A stretch of 64,000 bases of DNA. Source: Siniperca chuatsi (lineage: Eukaryota > Chordata > Actinopteri > Centrarchiformes > Sinipercidae). The position numbers and the translations under genes were made by a program. Below the pieces are notes generated by a model. That model ran no database searches. It worked only from the letters and a program-made list of their open reading frames with translations, and was not told where the DNA came from. The DNA is taken from NCBI RefSeq assembly GCF_020085105.1, contig NC_058042.1, forward strand, positions 13,718,501 to 13,782,500. The letters are read 5' to 3'. Positions 1-11,999 of this stretch are shown here, piece by piece; position 1 is the stretch's first letter, and every line of letters starts with the position of its first letter.

Positions 1-754
1 CTTGACACAAATTTATTAATAGATCACATTAAGGAGCGAACTACGCGTTTCGCATCAGACTCGCTCTGTGTTTAATTGCCATCAGGTGTGCCCTTAAATA
101 ATCAGGTTCTGATTCAATTAATCATGTCAATGAATCCAAAGTTATCAGCAAATAAATCTTTAATACATATTCATCCACTACTAACTAAATGTGTGAGTCA
201 TCAGTTTAAAGTGCAAATCCTGTAATGTAAGAAAATGTAATTATGTACAATTATGTAATTATATGAGAATGATATAACTTTATTCACATAAATGGGATAT
301 TTATCACAAAGAGATTTGTTTTATTCTTCATTTTAACTTTAATATTGTATAATAATGCAGTGAGTGTAGAAACAGAATTTATAACAAGCAAGCAGCACAG
401 GACAAGTTGTGTTTTGTAAGAAGACATGTAAGGAAAGGGGATTCAACAAACAAAATGGTTTCTTGAGTTTGTGAATTTAACTGGGATGAATTGCCAAGTA
501 TCTTCTCACCACAGAGAACAATAGCAAGACTGGAGATATTCGATATCATAGATGAACATATCTAGAAATAGGATTATTCAGTATCATTAGGAGGCTAAAA
601 TGTTTTTATGAACAGAAAAGTCTCATTTAAAAGGAAGTCGAAGTGTAGAATGGCACCAGTGTGAATAATGTATCTCATGTAATGGTACAGTTATTTAAAG
701 CAGCTATAATTAATATTTTTGTATTAACAATGAGTTAAATGGCTATACGTATGT

Positions 755-850
755 GAAAGGAGTCACTTGTAGCGACAAACCCACAGAGAATTATCACCAG
801 ACCTTGCAGTTCCCATACACTGCCACCCACTGGCCAGCCAAACTACTTGA
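755..850. repeat. Dispersed repeat fragment, family A copy 1
   Basis: The stretch with 'gacaaacccacagagaatta' matches by eye the starts of the longer copies near 9060-9430 and 10990-11480 ('gtgacaaactcactgagaat' and 'ataaacccacaaataattat'). Only the first part of the repeat is kept here. I believe this is a common percomorph interspersed repeat, but I cannot name its class. Confidence 0.55.
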
Positions 851-2409
851 AAAATGCATGTTTAAACAAAATGAAGTTTTAATAAAACAAGTAATAAAAC
901 ACTTAGGAAAAAAATCCTGACTGAGGTTGTCATAATTCATGCATTAAAGGGTTAACTCATATTTTCGGGTAAAAGATATCCAGAATAAAGTAGTATCATC
1001 ATGTGAAGACTTTGAGTAATATAATGGTTCAGATGACTGACTATAGCCTTGAGGGAGTCCATGTTCTGGTGCACTGATAGCACACTGAGTAGTTTGATGT
1101 GTCACTTCCAGTCAACAGCAGTACGCATGCACCCTCCAAGGTCTGCTTCTTCTCCCTGGCAACAGAGACGCACTCAGCCAGAGCAGCATGATGTCAGGCG
1201 ACGCTGGTTTAATAATGTCTGGTTTCATGGGCAGACAGAACACATTTAAGGGTGAAACCTGACAGCAAACACAAGCTTCAGGGCAGGATTCAGAAGATTA
1301 CATTAAAATAATCAAACATCTGTGCCTTCAGTTGGATTCTTTCAAAATCTGTGAAATCTTCAAATGTATGACAAGTATTCAAATCACTCATTGCACTGTA
1401 AACTCATAACTGCAGTTAATATTTCCATACCCCCACTATGAAACTACATTTTTAATCCCTCAAACAAACAGGTTGCAGTTACTATTTTTAGTGTCCAGAT
1501 TACAGTAATCCTATCACTTGATATCTACTACTCCCAATTTTGCTGCAAAACGTTGGACCTAAATGTCATACATACTGTACATCCCAGACCACAAGTAAAA
1601 GTGTTAAAGTTTATGGATATATTTATTTGTTTATCTGTGATTTTACACTCTTTTACAACGAAGAATTTATATATTGAATACCCTGCAATGTCAACATAAT
1701 TTCATATATGTTTTATGGTCATAAATATCTACTTAACAATGTATCCAGCTTACACAGGGGTATTTATTGCATTGTAACATAGTAGTTGCTCTCAGTGCAT
1801 CATCATGGAAAATGTTTAATTACACACTGTGTTCGTGACACAGTGAATCAATTGACTCAATTCCCTTTGACCATTGTTTGGTTCATATTGGAAATACAGC
1901 AAAACTCTGCCAGCAAATCCAGTTTCCTTGGAAGTGAGATAAGGGGACTAGACACAGGGGACTGTACTGTGTCCCTCTCCTGCTGGAAAGTAATTTCCCA
2001 CTTAACTTTTGTGGTATCTAGCAATGTAGATAGCTTGGTTTTATGCATTCAGTGAAAAACAGTGCCCTGGTTACTGTGGATGTCACTGTCAAGAGTTTTC
2101 ATTGAGAATTATTTTCTACCAAAGACAAAGTATAGTAACTAACCAGGATAATCAAGATATTCTCTGGAAAGGCACACTGCAGTTGGCCTTTTTTTTTTAA
2201 AAAAACGTCTATTGTATTGGGGTCTTAAAATGTCAGCAAAATTATGTCAATAGGTTTCAGGGAGAAAAATGTTTTCTGCAATTTGGGTGAACTGGCCCTT
2301 TAATGCAATTCCCACATTTTGTGGCATTATTTTTATACATTGCACATCATTTATATCTCATCATTTACAAGATCAACAAAACTCTGTAAACACTGAAGGA
2401 TTAACACTA

Positions 2410-2452
2410 TTCAGAATCAGAAGTACTTCATTGATCCCCGAGGGGAACATTT
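2410..2452 (+). repeat. Short dispersed fish repeat remnant
   Basis: The phrase around 'acttcattgatccccgaggg' resembles a very common teleost repeat (consensus like 'ctttattgatccctaggggg'). It is a short remnant in the intron before the first visible cadherin exon. The parent element cannot be decided from 40 bases. Confidence 0.45.
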
Positions 2453-2479
2453 TTAGGAATATTTGTCCCTGTATCCCCC

Positions 2480-2503
2480 TGTGTGTGTGTGTGTGTGTGT
2501 GTG
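2480..2503. repeat. (TG)n microsatellite
   Basis: About 12 perfect TG units about 35 bases upstream of the cadherin exon acceptor at 2537-2538. It ends in 'gcatgtaatt' and lies inside the intron, near the branch-point region. Confidence 0.9.
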
Positions 2504-2538
2504 CATGTAATTTCATGTGCATATGTATGTTTTCACAG

Positions 2539-5051
2539 GTCTTGGACTTTGAGCGTGAGAGTGAGTACATCCTCGTGCTCAGTGCTCAGAACCCAGTGGC
2601 TCTGGTCCGTGGCCGATACGGACCTGCATCCACAGCAACAGTCTCCATCTATGTTGACGATGTGAATGAAGGTCCAATCCTGTCTCAAAGCCATTATGAG
2701 GTGACTGTCAGAGAGGGCGAAGAACCAGGACGGGTTATCGCCACCATCCGAGGTTACGACCCTGATTCTCACCCAATCAGGTAAGCCTAAGAACTGATGA
2801 ATGCTGTAGAAATAATCATCTACTTCACCAATTCAGGAAGACAGAGGCATGAAATATCACAGTTCTAATTTTACAGACTGGCACGTGTTTTTATGCAGAT
2901 ATTCTCTTCAAGGGGACACCAAGAAATACTTTTCAATAGGGAAGTATTCTGGTGAACTAAAGACTGTGCAGGCCCTGGACAGAGAGGAGAACAGCACGTA
3001 TACCATGGAGGTCATTGCAGTGGATGGACGTAAGATCACTTTCATCATTTCTTAAAAGTAAAAATATTAATAATATGATTTGATCTGTGGATTTCTATAC
3101 ACATTCGCTTAAATGTGACAGTCACTGGACCAAATTTATTTATCTTTCTATTGAATAATGTTTATCTTTAACTTTGCACATCCTGCTAATAAGTAACAGA
3201 ACACCAATAAAAAAAAGTGCACATGCCTGCACTTATTTACATACTGTCCACACAAATCTATACAGACAAACAAAGAGTCTAAAGAATACAGATGTAGAAG
3301 AAGAGACAAAGTTGCAGGAGAATGAGCTCAAGAGAAAGCAGTGTGAATGCAAGTCAACAGAAAACAAGGTGAAGAATGTTGTTGCAATGTACTGAACTGG
3401 TGTATCATCATCCAGAAACAACAATACAATACAACATTCAGATCTAGGCAATGAAGCGTCAGCATCTCATTACATCTTCACATCTCTTTTGTTCCTCTTA
3501 GGAAACTCTTCCTTATCTGCATCCACCCTGGTGACCGTACAAATCCTGGATGTGAATGACAACAGTCCAGTGCTGGTCGGAGACTATTCCTGGAAGTACC
3601 TGTGTACGCCTCGCTGGGAGGACCAAGCTCTGGTGCTGGCCTCACGGGACAGTGACGGGCCACAACATGGAGGACGACTCAACTTCTCCCTGCGCAGTGA
3701 TGCCACAGTCCGACGTAACTGGAAGCTAACACCTATTAATGGTGAGGTGAACGCAGACTAGGTGAACCCAGTCTACCCACAGCACACAGTATAAGTCTTG
3801 TGATTCACGGTGAAAAGAGAGGACAGTCAGGTAAGGTCACATTGTTAGCATTGTTGGGAGAAGGTACTTTTCTAATTTAATCAATTAATTTTTTTATTGA
3901 TTATCAAAGTAGACACATTTATAATAAAGGTGTTTCAATTATCATTTGTTTTTTAAGTCAGGTGTTTCAGTTATGCCCAAGTACTGTGGTCTGATTCTGG
4001 GTGCCAACATGGTCTCAAAGCCAGCCAGAGTGCTGCTAAATGGATTAATGCTAAATGTCATTTTCAGCCCAAATCAGCCCACAAATCCTAAACAAATCCA
4101 GTGACCATATACAGTGTGGCCCAGAGCTGGCTTACATTTGGTCCTCAAACGCTGCAAGACAGCAAGTTGTGCTGACACTTGATCTGGGTTACCAATCATT
4201 TCAGCCTCAGACTGGAGCCATCACAATTACTAATATGGACAAATGTATACATCACGCCGTAGTTTGAGATGGTTTAAGATGGCTATGTGAATGTTGTGTC
4301 ATCTAATATGGTCCAAGTAAACTGCCAAGTCCACTTTGCTAAGAATCAGCCTGCTTTTGCATAATGTAAAGAGTAAGAAAGTTAATTTATTGAATAGGAC
4401 AGGTTGTTGTCATCCAGCCACAAGGCCATGCAGTGTGACACTGCTGATGAATAGATTTTTAAATACAGCCAGTAGACACTGAGTTGGCCACAGTGTGCTA
4501 AATGTTTTGAGTTACTTTGACGTATATGAATTAAAATAGGGGACATGTCATCCATGAGTACAGAGAGTCAAAAAAACAGAGTGATCTGGCCCTGAAGATG
4601 TGCAAATTGCCCTGTTCTATTTTCTTCCTGCATAAATTCTTCAGTCCTATCTCAGTGTAATTATCCTTTTTTTGTAGTTATAAACTGCTAGTGTTGGGCG
4701 CAATGAATGCAAACTATTTACTGCTATGACGTCTGTCATTAAATCATTCAAACAGTTCAACCACTTCCCTCTCAGGTTTTTTTTTTTATCTCCCTCTTTC
4801 ACTCTGTTCCTGTTGGTATTGATTGAGCCCAGCTGTAATGATATCTTCTGTGTAATTTCTTTGGCGTCACCGCTGGGTTCCTGCCAGCTAAAGGCTAAAA
4901 AAAGGAATCTCCCAGAATGCTTTGCACCTGGTCGCAACCAGTAATGGTTGTACCAATAATGTGTACTTGTGCCAGTATAATGTCTCCTGTAGAGTTGCAC
5001 AGTTTGCTTGACACAACCACAACCTCTCATGAAAAGAACACTTGTGTGCAT

Positions 5052-5108
<57 letters not shown>

Positions 5109-7582
5109 ATGGCCATTCATCTCAAGTCTTTCAGAGACTCCCAAATGTACCATTTTCAAATAACTGACAGCTCTTTTCAGTTCTTTTCAAAGCAGAAATT
5201 CAAGTAATGAGGCACTCTTATTCCACTTACGTCCACTCTTGATGGCTTTTCATAGCAGTAAGAAGATACATGTGATATTTAATAGCATTGTAATGTAAAA
5301 ATACTTTTTGGTATCACAATTATCCCAAATAGTTCTGGGTAGGTAGGTGGTCATAGATCCAACTTGCAAAAATGTCACATCAGAAGCGAAGCAGTGCAGA
5401 AAGAGGATAAAGACATTAACAGCTTCTATAGAAGTGCTGCAGAACTCATGTTTTCCTGACTGACAAATAGAACATGAAGGGGAATGATGGTGAGGGGCAA
5501 GCGTGGAGTTTAAGGCCCTCAGATAAGGGTTCAAACAGCTTGATAAAACACTTCTCTTTACAAGACAGGGCTTTTACGTCATGCAGCCAGGCGTGTATTT
5601 TAGACTGATTTACAGAGATTAGATAAAGTCACACACTCCAGACCTCTCCATACACAGCTCCATCAGTCTCTCTCATTCTGTGTGTTGTGTAGTTATTCAG
5701 TTGTATGGATGTATTGTTGCTTGATCTTTGTTCCTTTGGTGGTAGAAATTGTAAAATATTGTAAAGCTGCATGTGATGATCTTTTCATAGTAAAATATTG
5801 ACGTGTACCAGTGCTGCAGTTGACTCCTATAGGATGTACAACGCATTTAGCTTAAATTAACTCCTTTTCAGAATTGACTTTTCTGATCTGTGATGTACAC
5901 TGTAGTGCGCTGATACTCAATTGTAGAGCTGCATAGGAAGTGATGCTTTTTTTCTTATGAGAAGAAATTATGAAAACAATGTTGTGTACCATTGCATGTG
6001 TTTCTTGATCCACCAAATACAAGTACAAGGCATCACACACTTTCTCATCAAAAGTACAAGACTGCTGTTGTGGATTTGGACCTTTTGTTCAGAGTGCTGC
6101 TACTGTGTCAAGTTATCACACTGAGCTTTGATGATAAGTGAACCGTTACCTCATATTTCAAGTAAAAAGAGAAAATGCTTTTGTCTAATGTGTAATTTTA
6201 TAACAAAAAATGTATTAAATGTTTTTGTAATTTTCTTAACCAACAAATACATTTTTTTGTCCTTCAGATACTCACACCAACCTTTCCTTAAACATCCCGT
6301 ACCTGGCCCCTGAGGTCTACACTGTGCCCTTCACCATCTCTGACAGCAGCTCTCCTCCCAGGAGCACCTTCATAAACTTGCCAGGTAATGCTGACTGAGC
6401 TAAAATGAGCACAGGGAGGTTATGGGACAGGAGCATAGGAACAATCAATAGAGATCAACTCCTGTGTGCCAGCTTGTCCTAGCACTGTTCTTGTTTAATA
6501 ATGATGTAATGGGGCTTTACAAATGATTTTTCCACGCTTGTGATTACACAGCTCTCTTAAGACTGTGTTCTGCCCAGTACAGCCTGCTGGCACCTTATAT
6601 ACATAACACATAACTTCTCATACAAGGTACAAGGTCATTTATTTATAATTGTTTTCCCTTGCCTGAGGTTTTTGCAGTTAAATTAGTTTAACTTCTTACA
6701 AAAAAGTCACATGTGCAGCATATGTGAAAATGGCATTTTGTGTTGTCTTCTATATGAAATTCAGATTTAATATATGGTATATAACAAATATAGTCATATG
6801 TATGGGCAGGTAAAAATGTGCCTTTCACCTGTCACTGTACAGAGTTTATATGAATTATTTTCTGAACTCCCCAAATAAATCTTCCAGTAATTATAAGTTG
6901 AGCAGTGTTTTTGGTTGGAGTAAAAGTGTTTAAAAACTTAAATTGTTTTGAAGAATCAGGGCACCAAACATCAATCCTAAACACAACACAATTTATTTCA
7001 ATGAGTTATGTTTCCTGTTTAGTCAGAACTACTCTGTTGTGTGATGTTAAAAAAGGCCGGATCTGTGAGTTGTTTTTGGTTTCCCTTTTTCCTCTCTTGT
7101 TAGTGACGGTGTGTCCCTGCAACGTCAGAGGGAACTGCAAAATGGCTGCCAAGCAGCTGCAGGGCATGCCAACTATTCAGTCTGCAGTGGGCATTCTGCT
7201 TGGCACCTTTGTAGTCATAGGTAAGCAGAGAGGCTGACAAAAACAGTTTTAATGCCACTGTAACATATCATAAACATATGTGCAATTGAGAATGCATTAT
7301 ACGCTCCATTACAAGCTTTACTAAAATTGTATTTGGTGCAGGGACATTGTACTGGATATATTTTTCAAGGCTTCATGATACTGTGCCTATATTCCCTATA
7401 TTTTACAGACAAATAAGCAATAACATAGTGATGGTGTTGAATATCTCAGTGTTTTTTTGTTGTTTTTTTTTATTTCAGGAACTATCCTCATTGTTGTATT
7501 TGTGAGACTCTCCTACCAGAACCCCAAACGGCCAAGCAAAACTAACCAGGAGAGAGTTCCCCTGAAGATTTCAATCAATTAG
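2539..7582 (+). CDS. cdh16: Cadherin-16-like (7-repeat short-tail cadherin), 3' part, six exons
   Basis: Surface adhesion protein of the 7D (KSP/LI) cadherin group. Coding exons, all with AG/GT borders: 2539-2780, 2899-3029, 3502-3741, 6268-6384, 7104-7220 and 7479-7582 (TAG stop). They sum to 951 bases, a 316-residue C-terminal part, and the phases join cleanly. Cadherin motifs are visible: DVNEGP at the end of one repeat, ALDRE in the next, then ILDVNDNSP, followed by a divergent membrane-proximal repeat with paired cysteines (VCPCNVRGNC). One membrane helix (about AVGILLGTFVVIGTILIVVF) is followed by only about 20 cytosolic residues, with no catenin-binding region. That rules out classical cadherins and fits CDH16 or CDH17. 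The choice of cdh16 rests on synteny with ca7 and nae1. Several NxS/T glycosylation sites are present. Earlier exons lie upstream of the window. The in-frame TAG just after 3741 is intronic, because the donor is at 3742. Confidence 0.82.
3742..6267 (+). other. Large cdh16 intron
   Basis: This 2.5 kb intron runs between the exon ending ...LTPIN and the exon starting DTHTNLS. It begins with gtgagg and ends with ccttcag. It holds a long (GT)n tract at about 5056-5107 and otherwise unremarkable AT-rich sequence. I see no exon or transposase-like frame in it. Confidence 0.75.
5056..5107. repeat. (GT)n microsatellite
   Basis: About 26 uninterrupted GT units inside the large cdh16 intron. Open frames across it (poly-VCVC or poly-HT) are repeat artefacts. 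Confidence 0.95.
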
Positions 7583-7903
7583 GATGATACTGTATTATCT
7601 GTCCTGCTTACTGCCCTGGCCAACTGGACCAATGTAACAATGTTGTTTTCAGGGCACTGAATTCATTAAGTGACCGTGAATGTCTAAAAATGAATGTATA
7701 TTTCAGTTATTGGATCAAAGTTCAGATGTACACTAGCCTCAAAGCAAAATTACATGATACGTTAGATTAGTCAAGATGTCTAATGTGTGGTAAGTGCTTA
7801 GGCCTGTGCCTCGGACATGATGTTGACTTGTGTTTTAAGTTTGTCATTTTTTATTGCTATAAACCTGTTAATTTGTTCCAAAATGGTGCATATTTACTAC
7901 AAC

Positions 7904-8176
7904 AGAGTATCAGGGAAATGGTTAGGGGAAAATATTGAGAGATTTCGGGAATAAATTCATAATATTACAAGAAAAAGTCGCTATATTTCAAGAATCAAGT
8001 TGTAATTTTACGAGAAGTTATAATCTTTGAGAAAAAAGTTGTCATAATTCGAGTTTCAAGTCATAACTTTAAAAAAGCTGACTTCTTTTATGTACATTTG
8101 ACTTTTTATTCTAGAAATATTGCGACTTTATTCTCAACATTTTTTTCTTCCTCTAACCTCGGCCCCAATACTCCAT
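7904..8176. mobile_element. Inverted-repeat MITE-like element downstream of cdh16
   Basis: The left end (gagtatcagggaaatggtta) and the reverse complement of the right end (ggagtattggggccgaggtt) align as imperfect terminal inverted repeats extending about 45 bases. The interior is made of degenerate units of the type 'aagtcgtaatattacgagaa' in both orientations, a pattern common in fish genomes. There is no coding capacity and no clear target-site duplication. It overlaps the likely end of the cdh16 transcript. Confidence 0.6.
7950..7955 (+). terminator. Candidate polyadenylation signal AATAAA for cdh16
   Basis: This is the first AATAAA I find after the cdh16 stop codon (367 bases downstream). 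There is no AATAAA or ATTAAA between 7583 and 7949, only a weak tataaa near 7857. It sits inside the left part of an inverted-repeat element (7904-8176). A later ATTAAA near 8364 is an alternative. Confidence 0.45.
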
Positions 8177-9059
8177 TGTAATTTACACTGCATGTACCTG
8201 TTATTCATTTATGTTAAACACATCTGGTCATTGAACTATGATGCTATCACCTTGATTCCTAATTATGATAAATTGTTACAAAAAGATTGTTGTAAAACCA
8301 TAAATCAAAAGAAACATGCCTGTAAATGCTGAGATGTAGTTTAATCTAATTTAACACGACAGAATTAAAACATGTTGCAAGCACCATAACTGCATAATTT
8401 CATTTAGCTTCAAATTTTCACATATATACTTTCGGGCTATTGATTCCATCCAGATATAACTGTATATAAGCTGCACTTTAATTCTGAGCCTTTCATACCT
8501 GTAGCAATGGAATTGGTCATCATTCATTCACTGCATGAAATCTTTTCTTTTCTACCTGCTAGCTTCCACATTATAAACCAAAACACTTTAATGAGACAGC
8601 CTTAAATCATCCTGTGTTTGTAACTGCATTAGCAGCATGCTCCAGTCTCTGTAATTAAGGCTCTATAAATGCTGACCCAGACAACCTAACAGGCAAGCAA
8701 AGCTATATTCAGACCAAAGTGTTGCTATGAATAGCTCAACAATTGAAGGTCCACTGAATGACACTCTCCCAGCAGTGTCCAACGAACCAATGACCTCTTA
8801 TTCATTCAAAAGACAAAGCTTTACAAATTTATAAGATGCTACATACTCATCCATTAGCCTGCTCTGACAAAAGTTTAATTAATTTTGGATAATTGTTCCT
8901 CTCACAGACACCATTTTTGAAACTAATGAGCCTAAAAGCTAAAATTTGGTTGAAACTTCTACACAGACAGATACAGATAATTTTTGTCACCAACCCTTTG
9001 CTTTAGAATTGAAATGAATCCAACTTTTAAAGTTCAACAAATTTAATATTCTTTGTGAA

Positions 9060-9430
9060 AAGCTTAGAGATTTTTGGTTCCCCCAGTCGCAGTGACAAAC
9101 TCACTGAGAATTATACAGAACTGATCTATAATAAAGCGACTGTACACTACATTTCCAGCATGAGTGGGAAAACAGAAAGTTAGCAACTAGCTAGTGAGGA
9201 GAGTCAATAAAGTAGCAGGATAAAGACCTAGATGTTTTTCACAGGAGTTGGTGGAGACCAAACCAGAGCTAAAAGACAATTGAATATTCATCAAGTGGCC
9301 AGACATAATTCCAATGGGATGATAATGTTGCTCCATGTCTGCTGGATGTAACTGTTTGCTAACACATTGTCCATAACAACTTGATAAGATGATTACATGA
9401 CAAGACTGTGTCTGTTAGCATTTTTACAGT
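9060..9430. repeat. Dispersed repeat, family A copy 2
   Basis: This copy shares an ordered series of phrases with 10990-11480: 'caaactcactgagaattat', 'agcaactagctagtgag', 'gagttggtggagaccaaa', 'cagagctaaaag' and 'tgctggatgtaa'. Part of the interior present in the other copy is missing here. No protein-coding capacity is seen. Confidence 0.6.
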
Positions 9431-9570
9431 CCTTCTGTCTTGCATTGCCCCAAAATGTATCAATGCAGCTTAGTATGACAGCCCTTTAACTGTGACTAAC
9501 ATAACATAACACTGCATTAACATAAACCCAACCCTAACTCTGACACTGGCAGTTCTTTGATCCTAAATCC

Positions 9571-9770
9571 TTTTGACTTGTCAAAGTAGGAAAAGCACAG
9601 ATGTTACTAATAACATTAACTTTGGCTCTGTTCTATTCAAGCCAGCATGAACAATACCATGACCATGAAACTGAAGCAGCTAAATGGAACTCAGTATCAT
9701 TAATTATCATTAACACCTGTGCTTTTCCTACTGTGACATGTCAACCTGTATTCCATGAAAAAGGCTTATT
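9571..9770. mobile_element. Fold-back (palindromic) MITE, intact copy
   Basis: The left arm 'gtaggaaaagcacagatgtt' and the right arm 'cacctgtgcttttcctac' are inverted copies. The match extends for about 65 bases per arm, separated by a short loop that includes 'ccagcatgaacaatacc'. The same family, disrupted by other insertions, forms the outer shell at 57174-58067. It is non-autonomous with no reading frame, and no clear target duplication is seen. Confidence 0.65.
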
Positions 9771-10989
9771 AACCCAAATTAAATATCTACAGACAGCTAT
9801 ATACATATTATGAGTCACTATCACCAGGGCAGCACAATGTGTAAGGTACCACATTGTGGTATCAGTAATAGACCAACCCAAGTATTTTCTTCACAATTGA
9901 TAGCATAGAATGAACAGTATTAAGGCATTTTAAAAAATAAAGTAAAGAGTAAAGAATCACAGAGTGGAAATGATGATGACGTACACACTTACACAGAAGC
10001 GGCCTCATCTGTGTGAAGGTTAGCAGCTGTATTTTTTTATCTCCCAGGTTAGAGTTAGTAGATTCTTGTGGAATGGAAATAACCACATTTTCAGCTGCTC
10101 ATCATCTGTACCGGTCCAGCAGGCATGAAATGAAGGAAAAAATATGGCAACAATGAAGCAGAAATTAGATGGCAAATCTAAAAATAACCACATTTACATA
10201 TTCACCATTACAAAAACATTCAGACAAACATTTTCAATGTGCAATGACTCACAAAATATACAGACAATGCTGCTAATAGCCTACGCACCCACTGCCCGTT
10301 TATATGAAACTATTTATATCTCAGGCTAACTGTTCCAATCAAAGCACAACATAGCTCCAAGTAAAACAAAAGTACACTGAAGAGGACCCTGAGGGAGAGG
10401 AGAGAGCAGAAGGGAAGGGATTAGCTTGTGACTTGGGTCAAGCATTACATCTGGGAGGTAATGAGCCTCCAACTTTAGCCTTGATATGTCTCAACAGATC
10501 GTCCAAGGACAAGGATGGTTCAGCCAGCTTGGGGTGCAAGGCCACAGAGAGAAATGGGGGTGAGATTTCCAATCACTTCAACTAGCTTGGGAAATGAGAG
10601 ATAATTCACCACATATGGATGGACACTCAGGGACAGGAACAGTGGAGCAGTGGCCGGTTTTCCCCAAGAGGCCAGCTGGTTTTCCATTGCGCTGTTACCG
10701 GCACAGACGAGTGTTTTTCCTAAGTCCCTCCTCCCTCTGAGTTTCCCCGCAGCTACAGCTATTTGAAGCTCATTCTAAGATCATGTAGTTTCACTTTGGC
10801 TCTAAACTTGACAGTTTTCCCAACTGTAGCTGGTAGAGGCTTGCTGTGTAGACATTTCTGATAAGTCTTCCATTAATATAAATACTAGTAACCACTAGTA
10901 ATAGTAATTTTTCCACCTGAATCTCGCTTAACCATTGATGCAGCTACAATATGCATATGTATAATCAATATTTTATATTAACATGGATC

Positions 10990-11480
10990 ACATGATTACT
11001 TGTATGAAAAGGGGTTGTTCATACTGATAAACCCACAAATAATTATCACCTCTGCAATTCCCCTGTGTTTTAGCATCTTTCAGCTCATTGTTTTGGTTTT
11101 CTGTCCCGCAACTTTACTGTTTTGGTTCACTCTCACTGCTTTCATCAGCATCATTTAAGTAAACAGCTGTTTACAATGAAAAGTCTCAAAAAACAACTGT
11201 ATAGTACCTGCCCAGCACCAAACAATTTACAGACAAAGTTAACAACTAGCTGGTGGACCATTTAGCTACTAAAGACTGTGGTATTTCCTTCAGGGGTTAG
11301 TTAGACCAAAAACAGAGCTAAAAGGAGAGTGAATACTGGACTCACATGAGGTGGACACAAATAAGACTCCAAATGAATGCAAAATGTTGCTATCTGCTGG
11401 ATATGTAAATTGGAAGCTATCAATTTAGCCATATCCACCTTATAAGGTGATAATATGTCCAGTGTTTACAGCTTTTTCCT
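10990..11480. repeat. Dispersed repeat, family A copy 3 (longest)
   Basis: Longest local copy of the family also seen at 755-850 and 9060-9430. It includes 'caacaatttacagacaaagt'-like, 'aactagctggtgga', 'ccaaaaacagagctaaaagg' and 'ttgctatctgctggatatg' segments. It is noncoding and has no terminal inverted repeats that I can see. It lies directly before a separate fold-back element. Confidence 0.6.
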
Positions 11481-11519
11481 GAGCAAGTGGGAAAAGGTAT
11501 TCCAGGTATAAAGGAATAG

Positions 11520-11975
11520 TTCAACATTTTGGGAAATATGCTTATTCACTGTCTTGCCGACAGTTGATGAGAAGATTGATAGTACTCTTGTGTCTGTATG
11601 GTAAATATGAAGCTAACGGCAGCAGTGCGTTAGCTAAGCTTAGCACAAAGACTGGAAACAGGAGGAAACAGCTAGCATGTCTGTCTCCAAAGGTAACAAA
11701 ATCCACATACCATACTAGCATCTCTAAAGCTCACTATTAACACATTATATCTTGTTTGTTTCCTGGTGGTCTCCACCTGGAATGGCAAGACTCGATTTTT
11801 GTATAAATTAAACAAACAAGGTATAGTGTTAATTAGTGAGCTTTAGAGCTGCTGGTGGGCAGATTGTGTTACCTTTGCACAGGGTCAGGTTAGCCGTTTC
11901 CCCCTGTTTCTAGTCTTAATGCAAAGCTAAGCTAACCAGCTGCTGGCTCCAGGTTCATATTTACTTCTCTGTCTC
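11520..11975. mobile_element. Long fold-back repeat
   Basis: The left part (phrases 'ttagctaagcttagcacaaa', 'gactggaaacaggaggaaac', 'ggtaacaaaatcc', 'ctaaagctcactattaacac') is answered in reverse complement on the right ('gtgttaattagtgagctttag', 'gtgttacctttg', 'gtttccccctgtttctagtc', 'gcaaagctaagctaacc'). The arms are roughly 150-200 bases around a spacer near 11765-11810. I recognise the sequence as a common percomorph repeat. A degraded relative lies at about 49290-49980. Noncoding. Confidence 0.65.
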
Positions 11976-11999
11976 CAGCCACATTCCAACTTCCTCATT

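Larger units (their letters stand above)
1..2538 (+). other. Intron of the cdh16-like gene (upstream exons outside the window)
   Basis: No exon-like reading frame with splice sites is visible before the acceptor at 2537-2538, so this stretch is read as the 3' part of a cadherin intron. It is AT-rich. It holds a fragment of a dispersed repeat at about 755-850 whose relatives lie at 9060-9430 and 10990-11480. It also holds a short fish repeat remnant at about 2410-2452 containing the phrase 'ttgatccccgagggg', and a (TG)n run at 2480-2503 just before the first exon. The small open frames here have no recognisable similarity. Confidence 0.55.

Noticed and set aside
2269..2538. N-terminal extension of the first visible cadherin exon
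   Set aside because: The open frame reads upstream through the intron and a TG microsatellite. Cadherin similarity begins exactly at the acceptor at 2538.
3742..3761. In-frame stop just after the third cadherin exon, suggesting a truncated gene
   Set aside because: It lies past a good donor (G|gtgagg at 3742), and the next exon at 6268 continues the family sequence in phase.
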